Origin: Alkalihalophilus pseudofirmus OF4
GTDB lineage: Bacteria; Bacillota; Bacilli; Bacillales; Bacillaceae_D
Direction: 5' to 3'
Assembly: GCF_000005825.2 (NCBI RefSeq)
Contig: NC_013791.2
Coordinates: 310,001-374,000, forward strand
Length of the DNA stretch: 64,000 nt
Shown: positions 47,927 to 56,996 of the stretch, piece after piece
Position numbering within the stretch: position 1 is the stretch's first letter
Layout of the letters: each line of letters opens with the position of its first letter
Notes under the pieces: generated by a model
Databases searched by the model: none
Told to the model about the DNA's origin: nothing
The model's input: only the letters and a program-made list of their open reading frames with translations
Translations under genes and position numbers: made by a program

Positions 47927-48519
47927 TGAGGCGGATAGCTGTTTTTGCTTCTGGAAACGGGACAAATGCACAAGCGATTATTGATCAAGCAAAAAGCGGC
48001 GTGCTCGAATGTGAAGTGGTGCTTGTTGTGAGTGATAAGCCGAATGCCTTTGCATTAACACGAGCAAAAAATGCAGGGATCGACACGTTCAGTTTTAAGC
48101 CATCTGATTTCAAAAATAAAGAAAGCTACGAGTCCGAGTTGGTCCAGAAGTTAAAAGAGAAAAACGTACAGCTTATTGCGTTAGCCGGTTATATGCGCTT
48201 GATAGGACCAACGCTGCTTCAGGCATTTGAGGGGAGAATCGTGAATATCCATCCATCTTTATTACCGCAATTCCCTGGTCTTGATGCGATCGGCCAAGCG
48301 ATGAATGCTGGTGTAAGGGAGACTGGTGTGACGATTCATCTTGTCGATTCAGGAATGGATACCGGTCCGATTATTGCTCAAGAAAAGGTGCTGGTTGATC
48401 AAGATGATACAATAGAAACATTAACAACAAAGATACAAGCAGTAGAACATAGGCTTTATCCTGCGACACTAAGGGAGTGGGCAGAGTCTGTAGAGCTGGA
48501 AGGAGTTATGAGCAAATGA
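47926..48519 (+). CDS. purN: Phosphoribosylglycinamide formyltransferase
   Basis: A 197-residue folate-dependent enzyme with [13 protein letters not shown] (about 7-19), [15 protein letters not shown], the catalytic [19 protein letters not shown] (Asn-x-His motif) and MDTGPIIAQ with the catalytic Asp. It formylates GAR using 10-formyl-THF. ATG 47926 overlaps the purM stop, with GGAGG nine bases upstream. Confidence 0.95.
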   Translation: MRRIAVFASGNGTNAQAIIDQAKSGVLECEVVLVVSDKPNAFALTRAKNAGIDTFSFKPSDFKNKESYESELVQKLKEKNVQLIALAGYMRLIGPTLLQAFEGRIVNIHPSLLPQFPGLDAIGQAMNAGVRETGVTIHLVDSGMDTGPIIAQEKVLVDQDDTIETLTTKIQAVEHRLYPATLREWAESVELEGVMSK

Positions 48520-50045
48520 AGAGAAGAGCATTAGTCAGTGTATCAAACAAAGAAGGCATTATCCCTTTTGTAGAAGGTTTAGTGAAAGAGGGATTTGAAG
48601 TTGTTTCTACAGGTGGAACGAAAAAAGCAATTCAAGAGGCAGGCATTCCTGTAACAGGGATTCAAGATGTGACAGGATTTCCTGAAATCTTAGAAGGCCG
48701 CGTTAAAACCCTTCACCCAAATATCCATGGTGGATTGCTTGCGATGCGTGATAAAGAGGATCATAAAGCGCAGCTTGAAGAACATAATATTACACCGATT
48801 GATGTGGTTGTTGTGAACCTTTATCCTTTTCAACAAACGATCGCAAAACCAGGTTCAACATTTGAAGACGCGATTGAAAATATTGATATCGGCGGCCCGA
48901 GCATGCTTCGTGCGGCAGCTAAAAACCATAAGCATGTGACGGTTGTTGTAGACCCGCAAGATTATGACACAGTTCTAGCTGAACTAAAAAGTGGTGTGAC
49001 TGCTGAAACACGCCGCCGCCTAGCTGCAAAAGTATTTCGTCATACAGCTTCTTATGATGCTGTCATCGCAGAATATTTGACGGAAGCAGCGGGAGAAGGA
49101 AGTCCGGAAACTTTAACAGTTACATATGAGAAAAAACAAAGCCTGCGCTATGGTGAAAACCCTCATCAAAAAGCAACATTTTATAAAAAGCCGCTTGCAA
49201 AAAAAGGATCAATTGCCACAGCCGTTCAATTACACGGAAAAGAGCTCTCTTACAATAATATTAATGATGCCAACGCGGCTCTTGCGATTGTGAAAGAATT
49301 TACAGAGCCTGCTTGTGTAGCTGTTAAACATATGAACCCATGTGGTGTAGGTACTGGTGAGACAATTGAACAAGCATATGATAAGGCTTATGAAGCAGAT
49401 CCAGTTTCAATCTTTGGCGGGATAATTGCACTTAATAAAGAGGTAGACAAACAAACAGCGCTTAAAATGAAAGAAATCTTCTTAGAGATTATTATTGCGC
49501 CTGCATTTACTGAAGAAGCACTTGAAGTATTAAAAGAAAAGAAAAACCTTCGCCTTTTAACAGTGGATACAACAAAAGCCGAAGGGAAAGAAGCAAGCTT
49601 AACATCGATTCACGGTGGGCTACTTGTTCAAGATGAGGATACTTTCAGTTTTGATGAAGCGGATATCTCTGTACCGACAAAACGTGAACCTACTGAAGAA
49701 GAGTGGAGTGCATTGAAACTTGCTTGGAAAGTCGTGAAGCATGTGAAATCAAACGCAATTGTTCTAGCAAATGATCAAATGACTGTAGGTGTTGGAGCTG
49801 GTCAAATGAATCGTGTGGGAGCAGCTGCGATTGCACTTGAGCAAGCAAGTGAGCGTATGGAAGGCGCGGTTATGGGTTCAGATGCTTTCTTCCCAATGGG
49901 TGATACAGTAGAAGCAGCAGCAAAAGCTGGCGTACGTGCGATCATTCAGCCTGGCGGATCAATCCGTGATCAGGAATCAATTGATATGGCTGATCGTTAT
50001 GATATTGCGATGGTATTTACAGGAGTACGTCATTTCAAACATTAA
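48516..50045 (+). CDS. purH: Bifunctional AICAR transformylase/IMP cyclohydrolase
   Basis: A 509-residue enzyme. N-terminal IMP cyclohydrolase (MGS-like) has [17 protein letters not shown] and [31 protein letters not shown]. The C-terminal transformylase has [30 protein letters not shown] and a final [16 protein letters not shown]. It does the last two steps to IMP. The ATG overlaps the purN stop by four bases, with GGAAGGAG ten bases upstream; longer frames lie within purN. Confidence 0.96.
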   Translation: MKRRALVSVSNKEGIIPFVEGLVKEGFEVVSTGGTKKAIQEAGIPVTGIQDVTGFPEILEGRVKTLHPNIHGGLLAMRDKEDHKAQLEEHNITPIDVVVVNLYPFQQTIAKPGSTFEDAIENIDIGGPSMLRAAAKNHKHVTVVVDPQDYDTVLAELKSGVTAETRRRLAAKVFRHTASYDAVIAEYLTEAAGEGSPETLTVTYEKKQSLRYGENPHQKATFYKKPLAKKGSIATAVQLHGKELSYNNINDANAALAIVKEFTEPACVAVKHMNPCGVGTGETIEQAYDKAYEADPVSIFGGIIALNKEVDKQTALKMKEIFLEIIIAPAFTEEALEVLKEKKNLRLLTVDTTKAEGKEASLTSIHGGLLVQDEDTFSFDEADISVPTKREPTEEEWSALKLAWKVVKHVKSNAIVLANDQMTVGVGAGQMNRVGAAAIALEQASERMEGAVMGSDAFFPMGDTVEAAAKAGVRAIIQPGGSIRDQESIDMADRYDIAMVFTGVRHFKH

Positions 50046-51420
<1,375 letters not shown>

Positions 51421-51441
51421 GTTGTCACCTCCAGTGATGAT

Positions 51442-51481
51442 AAACCGTATAAGTTCTAGACTTATACGGTTTTTGTTTTTT
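51442..51481. terminator. Rho-independent terminator, end of the purine operon
   Basis: Perfect 13-bp stem AAACCGTATAAGT / ACTTATACGGTTT, five-base loop, followed by TTGTTTTTTT on the plus strand. It lies beyond the small minus-strand gene. On the minus strand it has only a weak T tract. Confidence 0.82.
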
Positions 51482-51520
51482 TAGACGAAGCGCCAGTGCA
51501 GTCACCTTAGCTTTTCGTTC

Positions 51521-51790
51521 CTATGACGGGTTCATTACTCTGCCGTCTTGGTGGTGTTCGTCGTCGTGGCTTTGGTGGTGGTTGTGGTCCAATAGTTCGC
51601 TTTTGGCTAAATAGACAAGCGGGCAGAAGCGGGTAATTCCTTCTGCGATCTTCATGCCGCCTAACATGGCAGCTAGGAGTGAGCGATTGCGATTTGGTTT
51701 TCGTACCATTTTTGCGATTGAGTAAGCAAGGACAGTAAAGCCTGCTGTAATTCGGATTAATGCATCAATTCGTCCAATATTTGGTTTCAT
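51521..51790 (-). CDS. DUF2892 (YgaP-like) membrane protein with His-rich tail
   Basis: An 89-residue protein: the DUF2892 pattern KPNIGRIDALIRITAGFTVLAYS and a second part with AAMLGGMKIAEGITRFCPLVYLA, ie two membrane helices ending in a Cys-Pro, then a His/Asp-rich tail (HNHHQSHDDEHHQDG) that could bind metal. DUF2892 is the inner-membrane part of YgaP-type sulfurtransferases, but no rhodanese domain is attached. RBS on the minus strand is weak (AAAGGCAG). A Rex/Fnr-like palindrome lies 20 bases upstream of the ATG. Confidence 0.8.
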   Translation of the reverse strand: MKPNIGRIDALIRITAGFTVLAYSIAKMVRKPNRNRSLLAAMLGGMKIAEGITRFCPLVYLAKSELLDHNHHQSHDDEHHQDGRVMNPS

Positions 51791-51809
51791 TTTACATCAA
51801 CTGCCTTTC

Positions 51810-51827
51810 TTGTGAACGTGTTCACGA
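51810..51827. promoter_or_regulatory. Rex/Fnr-like palindrome between DUF2892 gene and yerA
   Basis: TTGTGAACGTGTTCACGA: half-sites TTGTGAA and TTCACGA fit the Rex operator (TTGTGAAnnnnTTCACAA) at 13 of 14 half-site positions, and also TGTGA-N6-TCAC of CRP/Fnr sites. It may control the minus-strand DUF2892 gene or yerA, or both. Confidence 0.5.
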
Positions 51828-51950
51828 ATTTGTTAAAAAAACATGTAAAAAGATTTGACAACTTTAGTGAGTTAATGAGTGATTGTATGGTACGATAGGA
51901 GCAACAGAATAATTTACAAAAAACAGGAACTTGGAAACGGGTGATTTCAC

Positions 51951-53690
51951 ATGACGGAGCGAATTTATCGCTGGACAAAAAAACGTTTACGCCAACAACT
52001 CGAAGTTGTTAGAGGAGAGCAGGCGCCTTCGCTCGTCCTAAAAAATGCAACCTACTTAAACCATGCGAGAAAGAAATGGTTACAAGCAAATATATGGATT
52101 GCACAGGATCGTATTGTCTATGTTGGAGACGATCTGCCTAACACATTAGATGGAACAGAAATTGTGGACTGTTCAGATCAATATATAGTCCCTGGATATA
52201 TCGAGCATCATGCTCATCCATTTCAACTTTATAATCCCCACAGCTTTGCAAAATATGCAGCTTCACGTGGAACGACAACCTTGATTAATGACAACATGAT
52301 GTTCTTTTTAAATCTCGAAAAAAAGAAAGCGCTTTCTTTGATAGAGGCACTTGATGAGCTTCCAACCTCTATGTATTGGTGGTGCCGCTATGATGCTCAG
52401 ACCGAATTAAAAAGTGAGGAAGCGTTCTCGAATTCCAAAATGAAAGCATGGCTTGAGCATCATTTAGTCATCCAAGGCGGGGAGTTGACTTCTTGGCCGA
52501 AGGTATTGACCGGAGATGATGCCACTCTTCATTGGATGCAGGAGACCACAAGACTTAGAAAACCGATTGAAGGGCATTTGCCTGGAGCTTCAGAGAAGAC
52601 ATTATCTCAAATGGCCTTGCTTGGTGTGACCTGTGATCATGAAGCGATGACAGGAGAAGAGGTCGTAAGAAGATTGAATTTAGGATATACAACGTCTCTA
52701 AGACACTCATCTATCCGCCCGGATCTGCCGAAGCTGCTTAAAGAAATGCAAGAGCTTGGGGTAGATGTGTTTGATCGTTGCATTATGACTACAGATGGTT
52801 CTACACCAACGTTTTATGAAGACGGAGTCATGGATCATTTGATTAAAATAGCCCTTGATGCAGGGATTGAACCAATTGATGCCTATGCGATGGCAACATA
52901 TAATGTGGCGAAATATTATAACTTGGATCATAAGTTAGGGATGATTGCTCCTGGTCGAGTGGCTCATCTGAACTTTTTAAATGATATAAATGATCCTAAG
53001 CCAACCTCAGTCATTGCAAAAGGTCAATGGGTTGTAAGAGATGGCCGTCAATGCGAAGGATATGAGTCTTTTCCATGGGAGGATTATGGAATTGAGCCTC
53101 TGAAAATTGATTGGGAATTAGAAGAAGATGATCTTCACTTTTCGATGCCAATGGGAATTGAAATGGTGAATGCTGTTATTTTAAAGCCTTATCAAATTCC
53201 AATTGAATGCACAGACCGCACCTTAAGCCAAGATCACGACGAAAGCTTCTTTGTGATGTTAGATAAGAATGGAAAGTGGCTGATCACTTCTATGCTAAAA
53301 GGATTTGCCAATCGTATCTCAGGCTTTGCGAGCTCGTTTTCAAACACTGGCGACATCGTCTTAATTGGTAAAAACATTTCGGATATGGTTAGAGCCTTTA
53401 ATGCACTAAAAGAACAAGGCGGAGGGATGGCGCTTGTAGAAGACGGAGAAGTTATCGGTTCAATCCCATTGAATTTATTCGGTATGCTGTCTAATAAAAA
53501 TATGAATGAGGTCATTAAAGAAGAAAAAGAGTTTGTAGGCATGCTTCGTGAGCGTGGATATAAACATGAAGACCCTATATACAGCCTGCTGTTCTTCTCA
53601 TCCACCCATCTCCCGTATATACGTGTCACACAAAGCGGGATTTATGATGTTCATAAGAAAACGGTACTCTTTCCTTCGATTATGCGTTAA
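51951..53690 (+). CDS. yerA: Adenine deaminase-like amidohydrolase (YerA)
   Basis: A 579-residue amidohydrolase-superfamily protein related to AdeC: QYIVPGYIEHHAHPFQLYNP carries the metal-binding His-x-His (about 79-82), GHLPGAS and TCDHEAMTGEEVV follow, and DGSTPTFYEDGVMD and IDAYAMATYNVAKYYNLDHKLGMIAPGRVAHL end the TIM barrel. Several details differ from adenine deaminase, and B. subtilis YerA has no proven activity, so the substrate is open. The ATG is 5' of any in-frame alternative. The order yerA-yerB-yerC after the purine operon matches B. subtilis. Confidence 0.85.
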   Translation: MTERIYRWTKKRLRQQLEVVRGEQAPSLVLKNATYLNHARKKWLQANIWIAQDRIVYVGDDLPNTLDGTEIVDCSDQYIVPGYIEHHAHPFQLYNPHSFAKYAASRGTTTLINDNMMFFLNLEKKKALSLIEALDELPTSMYWWCRYDAQTELKSEEAFSNSKMKAWLEHHLVIQGGELTSWPKVLTGDDATLHWMQETTRLRKPIEGHLPGASEKTLSQMALLGVTCDHEAMTGEEVVRRLNLGYTTSLRHSSIRPDLPKLLKEMQELGVDVFDRCIMTTDGSTPTFYEDGVMDHLIKIALDAGIEPIDAYAMATYNVAKYYNLDHKLGMIAPGRVAHLNFLNDINDPKPTSVIAKGQWVVRDGRQCEGYESFPWEDYGIEPLKIDWELEEDDLHFSMPMGIEMVNAVILKPYQIPIECTDRTLSQDHDESFFVMLDKNGKWLITSMLKGFANRISGFASSFSNTGDIVLIGKNISDMVRAFNALKEQGGGMALVEDGEVIGSIPLNLFGMLSNKNMNEVIKEEKEFVGMLRERGYKHEDPIYSLLFFSSTHLPYIRVTQSGIYDVHKKTVLFPSIMR

Positions 53691-53742
53691 ACTATAAAAG
53701 AGTTTATGGTTTATATTATTTAGTAAAGGGCGTAGACATTCA

Positions 53743-54789
53743 ATGAAATGGTGGATGATTATAGCGGTTGCAGCTACAATGTTTACAGTCGCAGGATGCA
53801 GCAATGATTCGACAGATGAGAGTGAACCAACAAATACAGAACAAGATGCAGAAACAATGGAGGAAGAGTCAGAAGAGAATGCCGCAGAATTACCTTTTAC
53901 TCATCCACTAACTGGAATGAAAAGCGAATATGAAGCAAAGAACCGGCCGGTCGCAGTCATGATTAATAATCACCCAGCAGCGAGACCTCAAACTGGCCTC
54001 GTGGATGCGGATGTCATGTATGAGGTGTTAGCTGAGGGGGAAATGACACGTTTTGTGGCCATTTTCCACAGCACGCTGCCAGAAGAAGTCGGGCCGGTCA
54101 GAAGTGCAAGAGAATATCATATTGAACTCGTTAATGGATATGACGCAGCTTTTGTGACACACGGTTGGAGTCCAGGAGCCGAGCAGCAGCTTCGGGCTGG
54201 CAGAACCGATTATTTAAGCGGGCTTCAATATGATGGGAGCTTGTTTCAGCGTTCAAGTGACCGCCGTGCACCACATAATTCCTATATCACATTTGAAAAC
54301 ATAAAAAAGGGTATTGAGCAGGAAGGGTATGAGTGGGAAGCTGAAGTCACTCCGCTTACTTTTTATACAAATGATGATATACAGGTAGTAGGAAATGCGG
54401 CTTCTGAAGTTGTGATTAATTATTTAAATCGTAATGAGGTCACATACTCTTATGATGAGACAACAGGAATGTATCACCGCTTTAACGGGGAGATGCAGAC
54501 TGTTGATTACAAAACGGACGAGCCTCTAGAAGCAGCAAATCTGTTTATCGTGGAAACAGGTCACCGGGTAGTCGATGATGCAGGCCGCAGGGAAATTAAT
54601 TTGACCGAAGGCGGACGAGGTCTTCTTATACAAAGCGGCATTGCGAATGAAGTGATGTGGAAAAACATTGACGGTAAGATACTTCCTGTTGACGAGAATG
54701 AAAATGAAATGCCACTTAAGCCAGGCTTAACTTGGATTAATATTGTTCCCTCCTCACCAGGTATGGATGAGAGTGTAACCTATAATTAG
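53743..54789 (+). CDS. yerB: DUF3048 lipoprotein (YerB)
   Basis: A 348-residue lipoprotein with a signal peptide and lipobox VAGC (Cys19), an acidic Ser/Glu linker (20-50), then the DUF3048 N-terminal domain with HPLTGM--EYEAKNRPVAVMINNHPAARPQTGLVDADVMYEVLAEGEMTRF and a C-terminal domain with RTDYLSGLQYDGSLFQRSSDRRAPHNSY. It is surface-exposed; the function of the family is not known. It sits 52 bases after yerA and seven before the start region of yerC, the order known from B. subtilis. Confidence 0.9.
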   Translation: MKWWMIIAVAATMFTVAGCSNDSTDESEPTNTEQDAETMEEESEENAAELPFTHPLTGMKSEYEAKNRPVAVMINNHPAARPQTGLVDADVMYEVLAEGEMTRFVAIFHSTLPEEVGPVRSAREYHIELVNGYDAAFVTHGWSPGAEQQLRAGRTDYLSGLQYDGSLFQRSSDRRAPHNSYITFENIKKGIEQEGYEWEAEVTPLTFYTNDDIQVVGNAASEVVINYLNRNEVTYSYDETTGMYHRFNGEMQTVDYKTDEPLEAANLFIVETGHRVVDDAGRREINLTEGGRGLLIQSGIANEVMWKNIDGKILPVDENENEMPLKPGLTWINIVPSSPGMDESVTYN

Positions 54790-54807
54790 TGAAAGGTGTG
54801 TGGATCT

Positions 54808-55119
54808 ATGCAGATTGATAAATTGAGAGGCAGAGAATTAGATCAATTGTTCAATGCGATCTTGTCGCTTAAAGACCTTGATGAATGTTATGAGTTTTTT
54901 GATGATCTATGTACTATAAATGAAATTCAGTCCCTTGCACAGCGTCTTGAAGTAGCACGTATGCTTAGAAATGGGTATACATATCATAAAATTGAGACGG
55001 AAACAGGTGCAAGTACGGCAACGATTTCGAGGGTGAAACGCTGTTTAAACTATGGGAATGACGGCTATAAAATGACTCTTGAGCGAATTAAAGAAGAAGA
55101 ACCGGTTGAAGAAAAATAA
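54808..55119 (+). CDS. yerC: TrpR/YerC-family DNA-binding protein (YerC)
   Basis: A 103-residue helical protein of the TrpR-like YerC/YecD family: LFNAILSLKDLDECYEFFDDLCTINEIQSLAQRLEVARML (about 11-50), then the helix-turn-helix YTYHKIETETGASTATISRVKRCLNYG (about 53-79). Close in size to B. subtilis YerC. ATG 54808 has AAAGGTG nine bases upstream; the longer frame from 54796 overlaps it. Targets are unknown. A terminator follows. Confidence 0.9.
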   Translation: MQIDKLRGRELDQLFNAILSLKDLDECYEFFDDLCTINEIQSLAQRLEVARMLRNGYTYHKIETETGASTATISRVKRCLNYGNDGYKMTLERIKEEEPVEEK

Positions 55120-55125
55120 GCAGTT

Positions 55126-55163
55126 AAGGCATGAGGTTTATCTACAAACCTTATGCCTTTTTA
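55126..55163 (+). terminator. Rho-independent terminator after yerC
   Basis: Stem AAGGCATgAGGTTT / AAACCTtATGCCTT with six-base loop and T run; it closes the yerA-yerB-yerC block. Confidence 0.88.
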
Positions 55164-55263
55164 CATTCTCAAGATGTTTACTTTTCCTTAATTACGTGTA
55201 TTACCTTATTAACAGATTGATTATGTAAAGACTAAATAGGAATCCAATTTGGAGGTATATACG

Positions 55264-55911
55264 ATGTTAACGAATGAGCAGCTACAAACATTAGAAAATA
55301 AACTGCTTCAGATGAAAAAGGAAATAGAAGACCGAGTATCAGATGACACGAGCGAGGCAGACTTAGAAAACCAGGGGGAGGATACGGGAGAATTATCGAA
55401 CTACGACAACCATCCTGGTGATCTTGCAACCGAGCTTCATGATCGTGAATTAGAAGCAGCTCTTGATCAGCATTCCAAAGATGAACTAGAGGAAATTAAT
55501 CAAGCCCTTGCTGCCATTGAAGATGGGACGTACGGAATTTGTGAAGTGTGCGGAGAGCCGATTCCTTTTGAGCGGCTAGAAGCTCTCCCGACAGCTAGAC
55601 GCCGGATCGAGCATGCGGATGTGAATATAGAGGATGAAACGAGAAGGCCGGTAGAGGAAGAAGTGATGAATCCAACGATCGCGGCTCGTGAAGAGGAAGA
55701 GAATGAAATGATTTATGATCGTGAGGACACGTGGAGAGATATTAGCGAGCATGGGACGAGTGAATCGCCATCTGATCTAACGGATCCTGAAGAAGGTTAT
55801 AATCCAGAGCCGGCAGAAGAGGAGCCGATGACGGAGCTGGATCAACAAAAAGTAGCTGATATTAAAGGAAATGACTCTGGCCGCACGTCAGATCGAAAAG
55901 AGCATAAGTAA
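55264..55911 (+). CDS. YteA-family protein with DksA/TraR-type zinc finger (half-site)
   Basis: A 215-residue, very acidic protein. N-terminal coiled coil (1-35), then NYDNHPGDLATELHDRELEAALDQHSKDELEEINQALAAIEDGTYGICEVCGEPIPFERLEALPTARR, the DksA/TraR and YteA pattern. Only the first CxxC pair (ICEVCGE) is seen; the second pair is replaced by Ala-Arg-Arg. The rest is acidic and Pro-rich, partly unordered, with the segment typical of the sporulation-linked YteA family. ATG 55264 has GGAGGT eight bases upstream; the frame from 55249 includes that site. Confidence 0.8.
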   Translation: MLTNEQLQTLENKLLQMKKEIEDRVSDDTSEADLENQGEDTGELSNYDNHPGDLATELHDRELEAALDQHSKDELEEINQALAAIEDGTYGICEVCGEPIPFERLEALPTARRRIEHADVNIEDETRRPVEEEVMNPTIAAREEEENEMIYDREDTWRDISEHGTSESPSDLTDPEEGYNPEPAEEEPMTELDQQKVADIKGNDSGRTSDRKEHK

Positions 55912-55926
55912 GCAGGATACGAGTAG

Positions 55927-55956
55927 AGACACATGAAGCCATCATGTGTCTTTTTA
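55927..55956 (+). terminator. Rho-independent terminator
   Basis: Stem AGACACATGA / TCATGTGTCT with five-base loop and T run. Confidence 0.88.
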
Positions 55957-55996
55957 TGCTGTTGAAGGGAAAATAAAGAAGGACTTATCTCACCTA

Positions 55997-56047
55997 TTGA
56001 AATACCCGTTAGGTATATTAATATGATCATATACCTAACGGGGTATT
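55997..56047 (+). promoter_or_regulatory. Promoter with CsoR/CstR-like inverted repeats before the VKOR gene
   Basis: TTGAAA (55997-56002), 16 bases, TAATAT (56019-56024). A 14-bp perfect inverted repeat CCCGTTAGGTATAT (56005-56018) / ATATACCTAACGGG (56029-56042) surrounds the -10. Each arm is itself a near-palindrome, ATACCCGTTAGGTAT and ATACCTAACGGGGTAT, resembling the ATACCCC..GGGGTAT sites of CsoR/CstR repressors. Regulator identity is inferred. Confidence 0.55.
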
Positions 56048-56068
56048 ATGATAAATGGAGGGATAGTT

Positions 56069-56725
56069 ATGAAAGAGATAGTTCAGGAGAGCACTGTTAC
56101 GTTAGAAAGAGAAGGAAAACAAGAAAGAATTAATGATACAACCTATACGTATGGAACGATGGTACCTAAGCTGTTTGCTGCTTTTATTGCTGTAGCAGCG
56201 ATTGGGTGGGCTGTAAGTACGTTCTTAAGTGGTGTCCACTTCTGGGTACTGCCATTGCCTGCTGAATTCGATGTAACTGGTACACCGTGGGCAGTTATGA
56301 CTAGCGAATGGGCATATGTAGGTAGTATTCCATTGGCTTTATTGGGAGCATTTTATTATCTAACGGTATTATTACTCGCAGGTTTGTGGTTTTACTCAAG
56401 TCATCCTTTAGTTCTTAAAATTTTAACGCCAATGACAGTGATTGGTGTGATGTCTTCTGCATTTTTTGTTTATCTGCAATTATTTGTTATTGAAGCAATT
56501 TGTCCATTTTGCTTAGTGTCGGCTGTAGCTACAACGATCCTTTTAACCCTTGAGATTATTATGGTACGCATGAGTCAACTGCCTTCACTGTCTCAATTAT
56601 TACGTAATGCTCGTACTGCATTTGATGTAAAAGGGTTAGGGTGGATGGTATTAATGTTTATGGTAGCTTCACTTGCTGTACTTAGTTTTTGGTTTGTCAC
56701 AATCATTCCTGCACCTGGGGTATAG
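56069..56725 (+). CDS. Vitamin K epoxide reductase (VKOR) family-like membrane protein
   Basis: A 218-residue membrane protein with about five helices. It has the VKOR hallmarks EWAYVGSIPLALLGAFYYL (the Ser-x-x-x-GIPLA-like helix) and the active-site CPFC (Cys145 and Cys148) in VIEAICPFCLVSAVATTI. However, these are the only two cysteines: the loop Cys pair that shuttles electrons in normal VKOR is absent (MTSEWAY where Cys is expected). No thioredoxin domain is fused. ATG 56069 has TGGAGGG six bases upstream; ATG 56048 lies before that site. The promoter carries CsoR/CstR-like sites. Could be a quinone-linked thiol oxidase needing a partner; inference. Confidence 0.72.
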   Translation: MKEIVQESTVTLEREGKQERINDTTYTYGTMVPKLFAAFIAVAAIGWAVSTFLSGVHFWVLPLPAEFDVTGTPWAVMTSEWAYVGSIPLALLGAFYYLTVLLLAGLWFYSSHPLVLKILTPMTVIGVMSSAFFVYLQLFVIEAICPFCLVSAVATTILLTLEIIMVRMSQLPSLSQLLRNARTAFDVKGLGWMVLMFMVASLAVLSFWFVTIIPAPGV

Positions 56726-56762
56726 GAAAGAGCGACATTAGAAATGAGCTCATGTGACTCTA

Positions 56763-56798
56763 AAGGTGTGATTTCTATATGAAATCACATCTTTTTTT
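56763..56798 (+). terminator. Rho-independent terminator after the VKOR gene
   Basis: Stem AGGTGTGATTTC / GAAATCACATCT (one G-U), five-base loop, seven T. Confidence 0.87.
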
Positions 56799-56996
56799 AT
56801 GATTATTAATAATAAAATACTGCCTTGCAATCTTTACATGCCTCGATAAAAGAGGTTCGTAATAGACACTCTTGCGGATACCATATAGGTGTGCTTGTAT
56901 TCTAAAAAAGTCTTCATGGCTATTTTCCTCCCAAACTCCGTGCATCTCCCGTCATTTCATACTACAATAGTAAAAATGTCTGAAGGAGTGACGAGA

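Noticed and set aside
56889-56996. 36-residue N-terminal extension of adeC
   Set aside because: No RBS at 56889 and the extension is unlike the family; TTG 56997 has AAGGAG at proper spacing.
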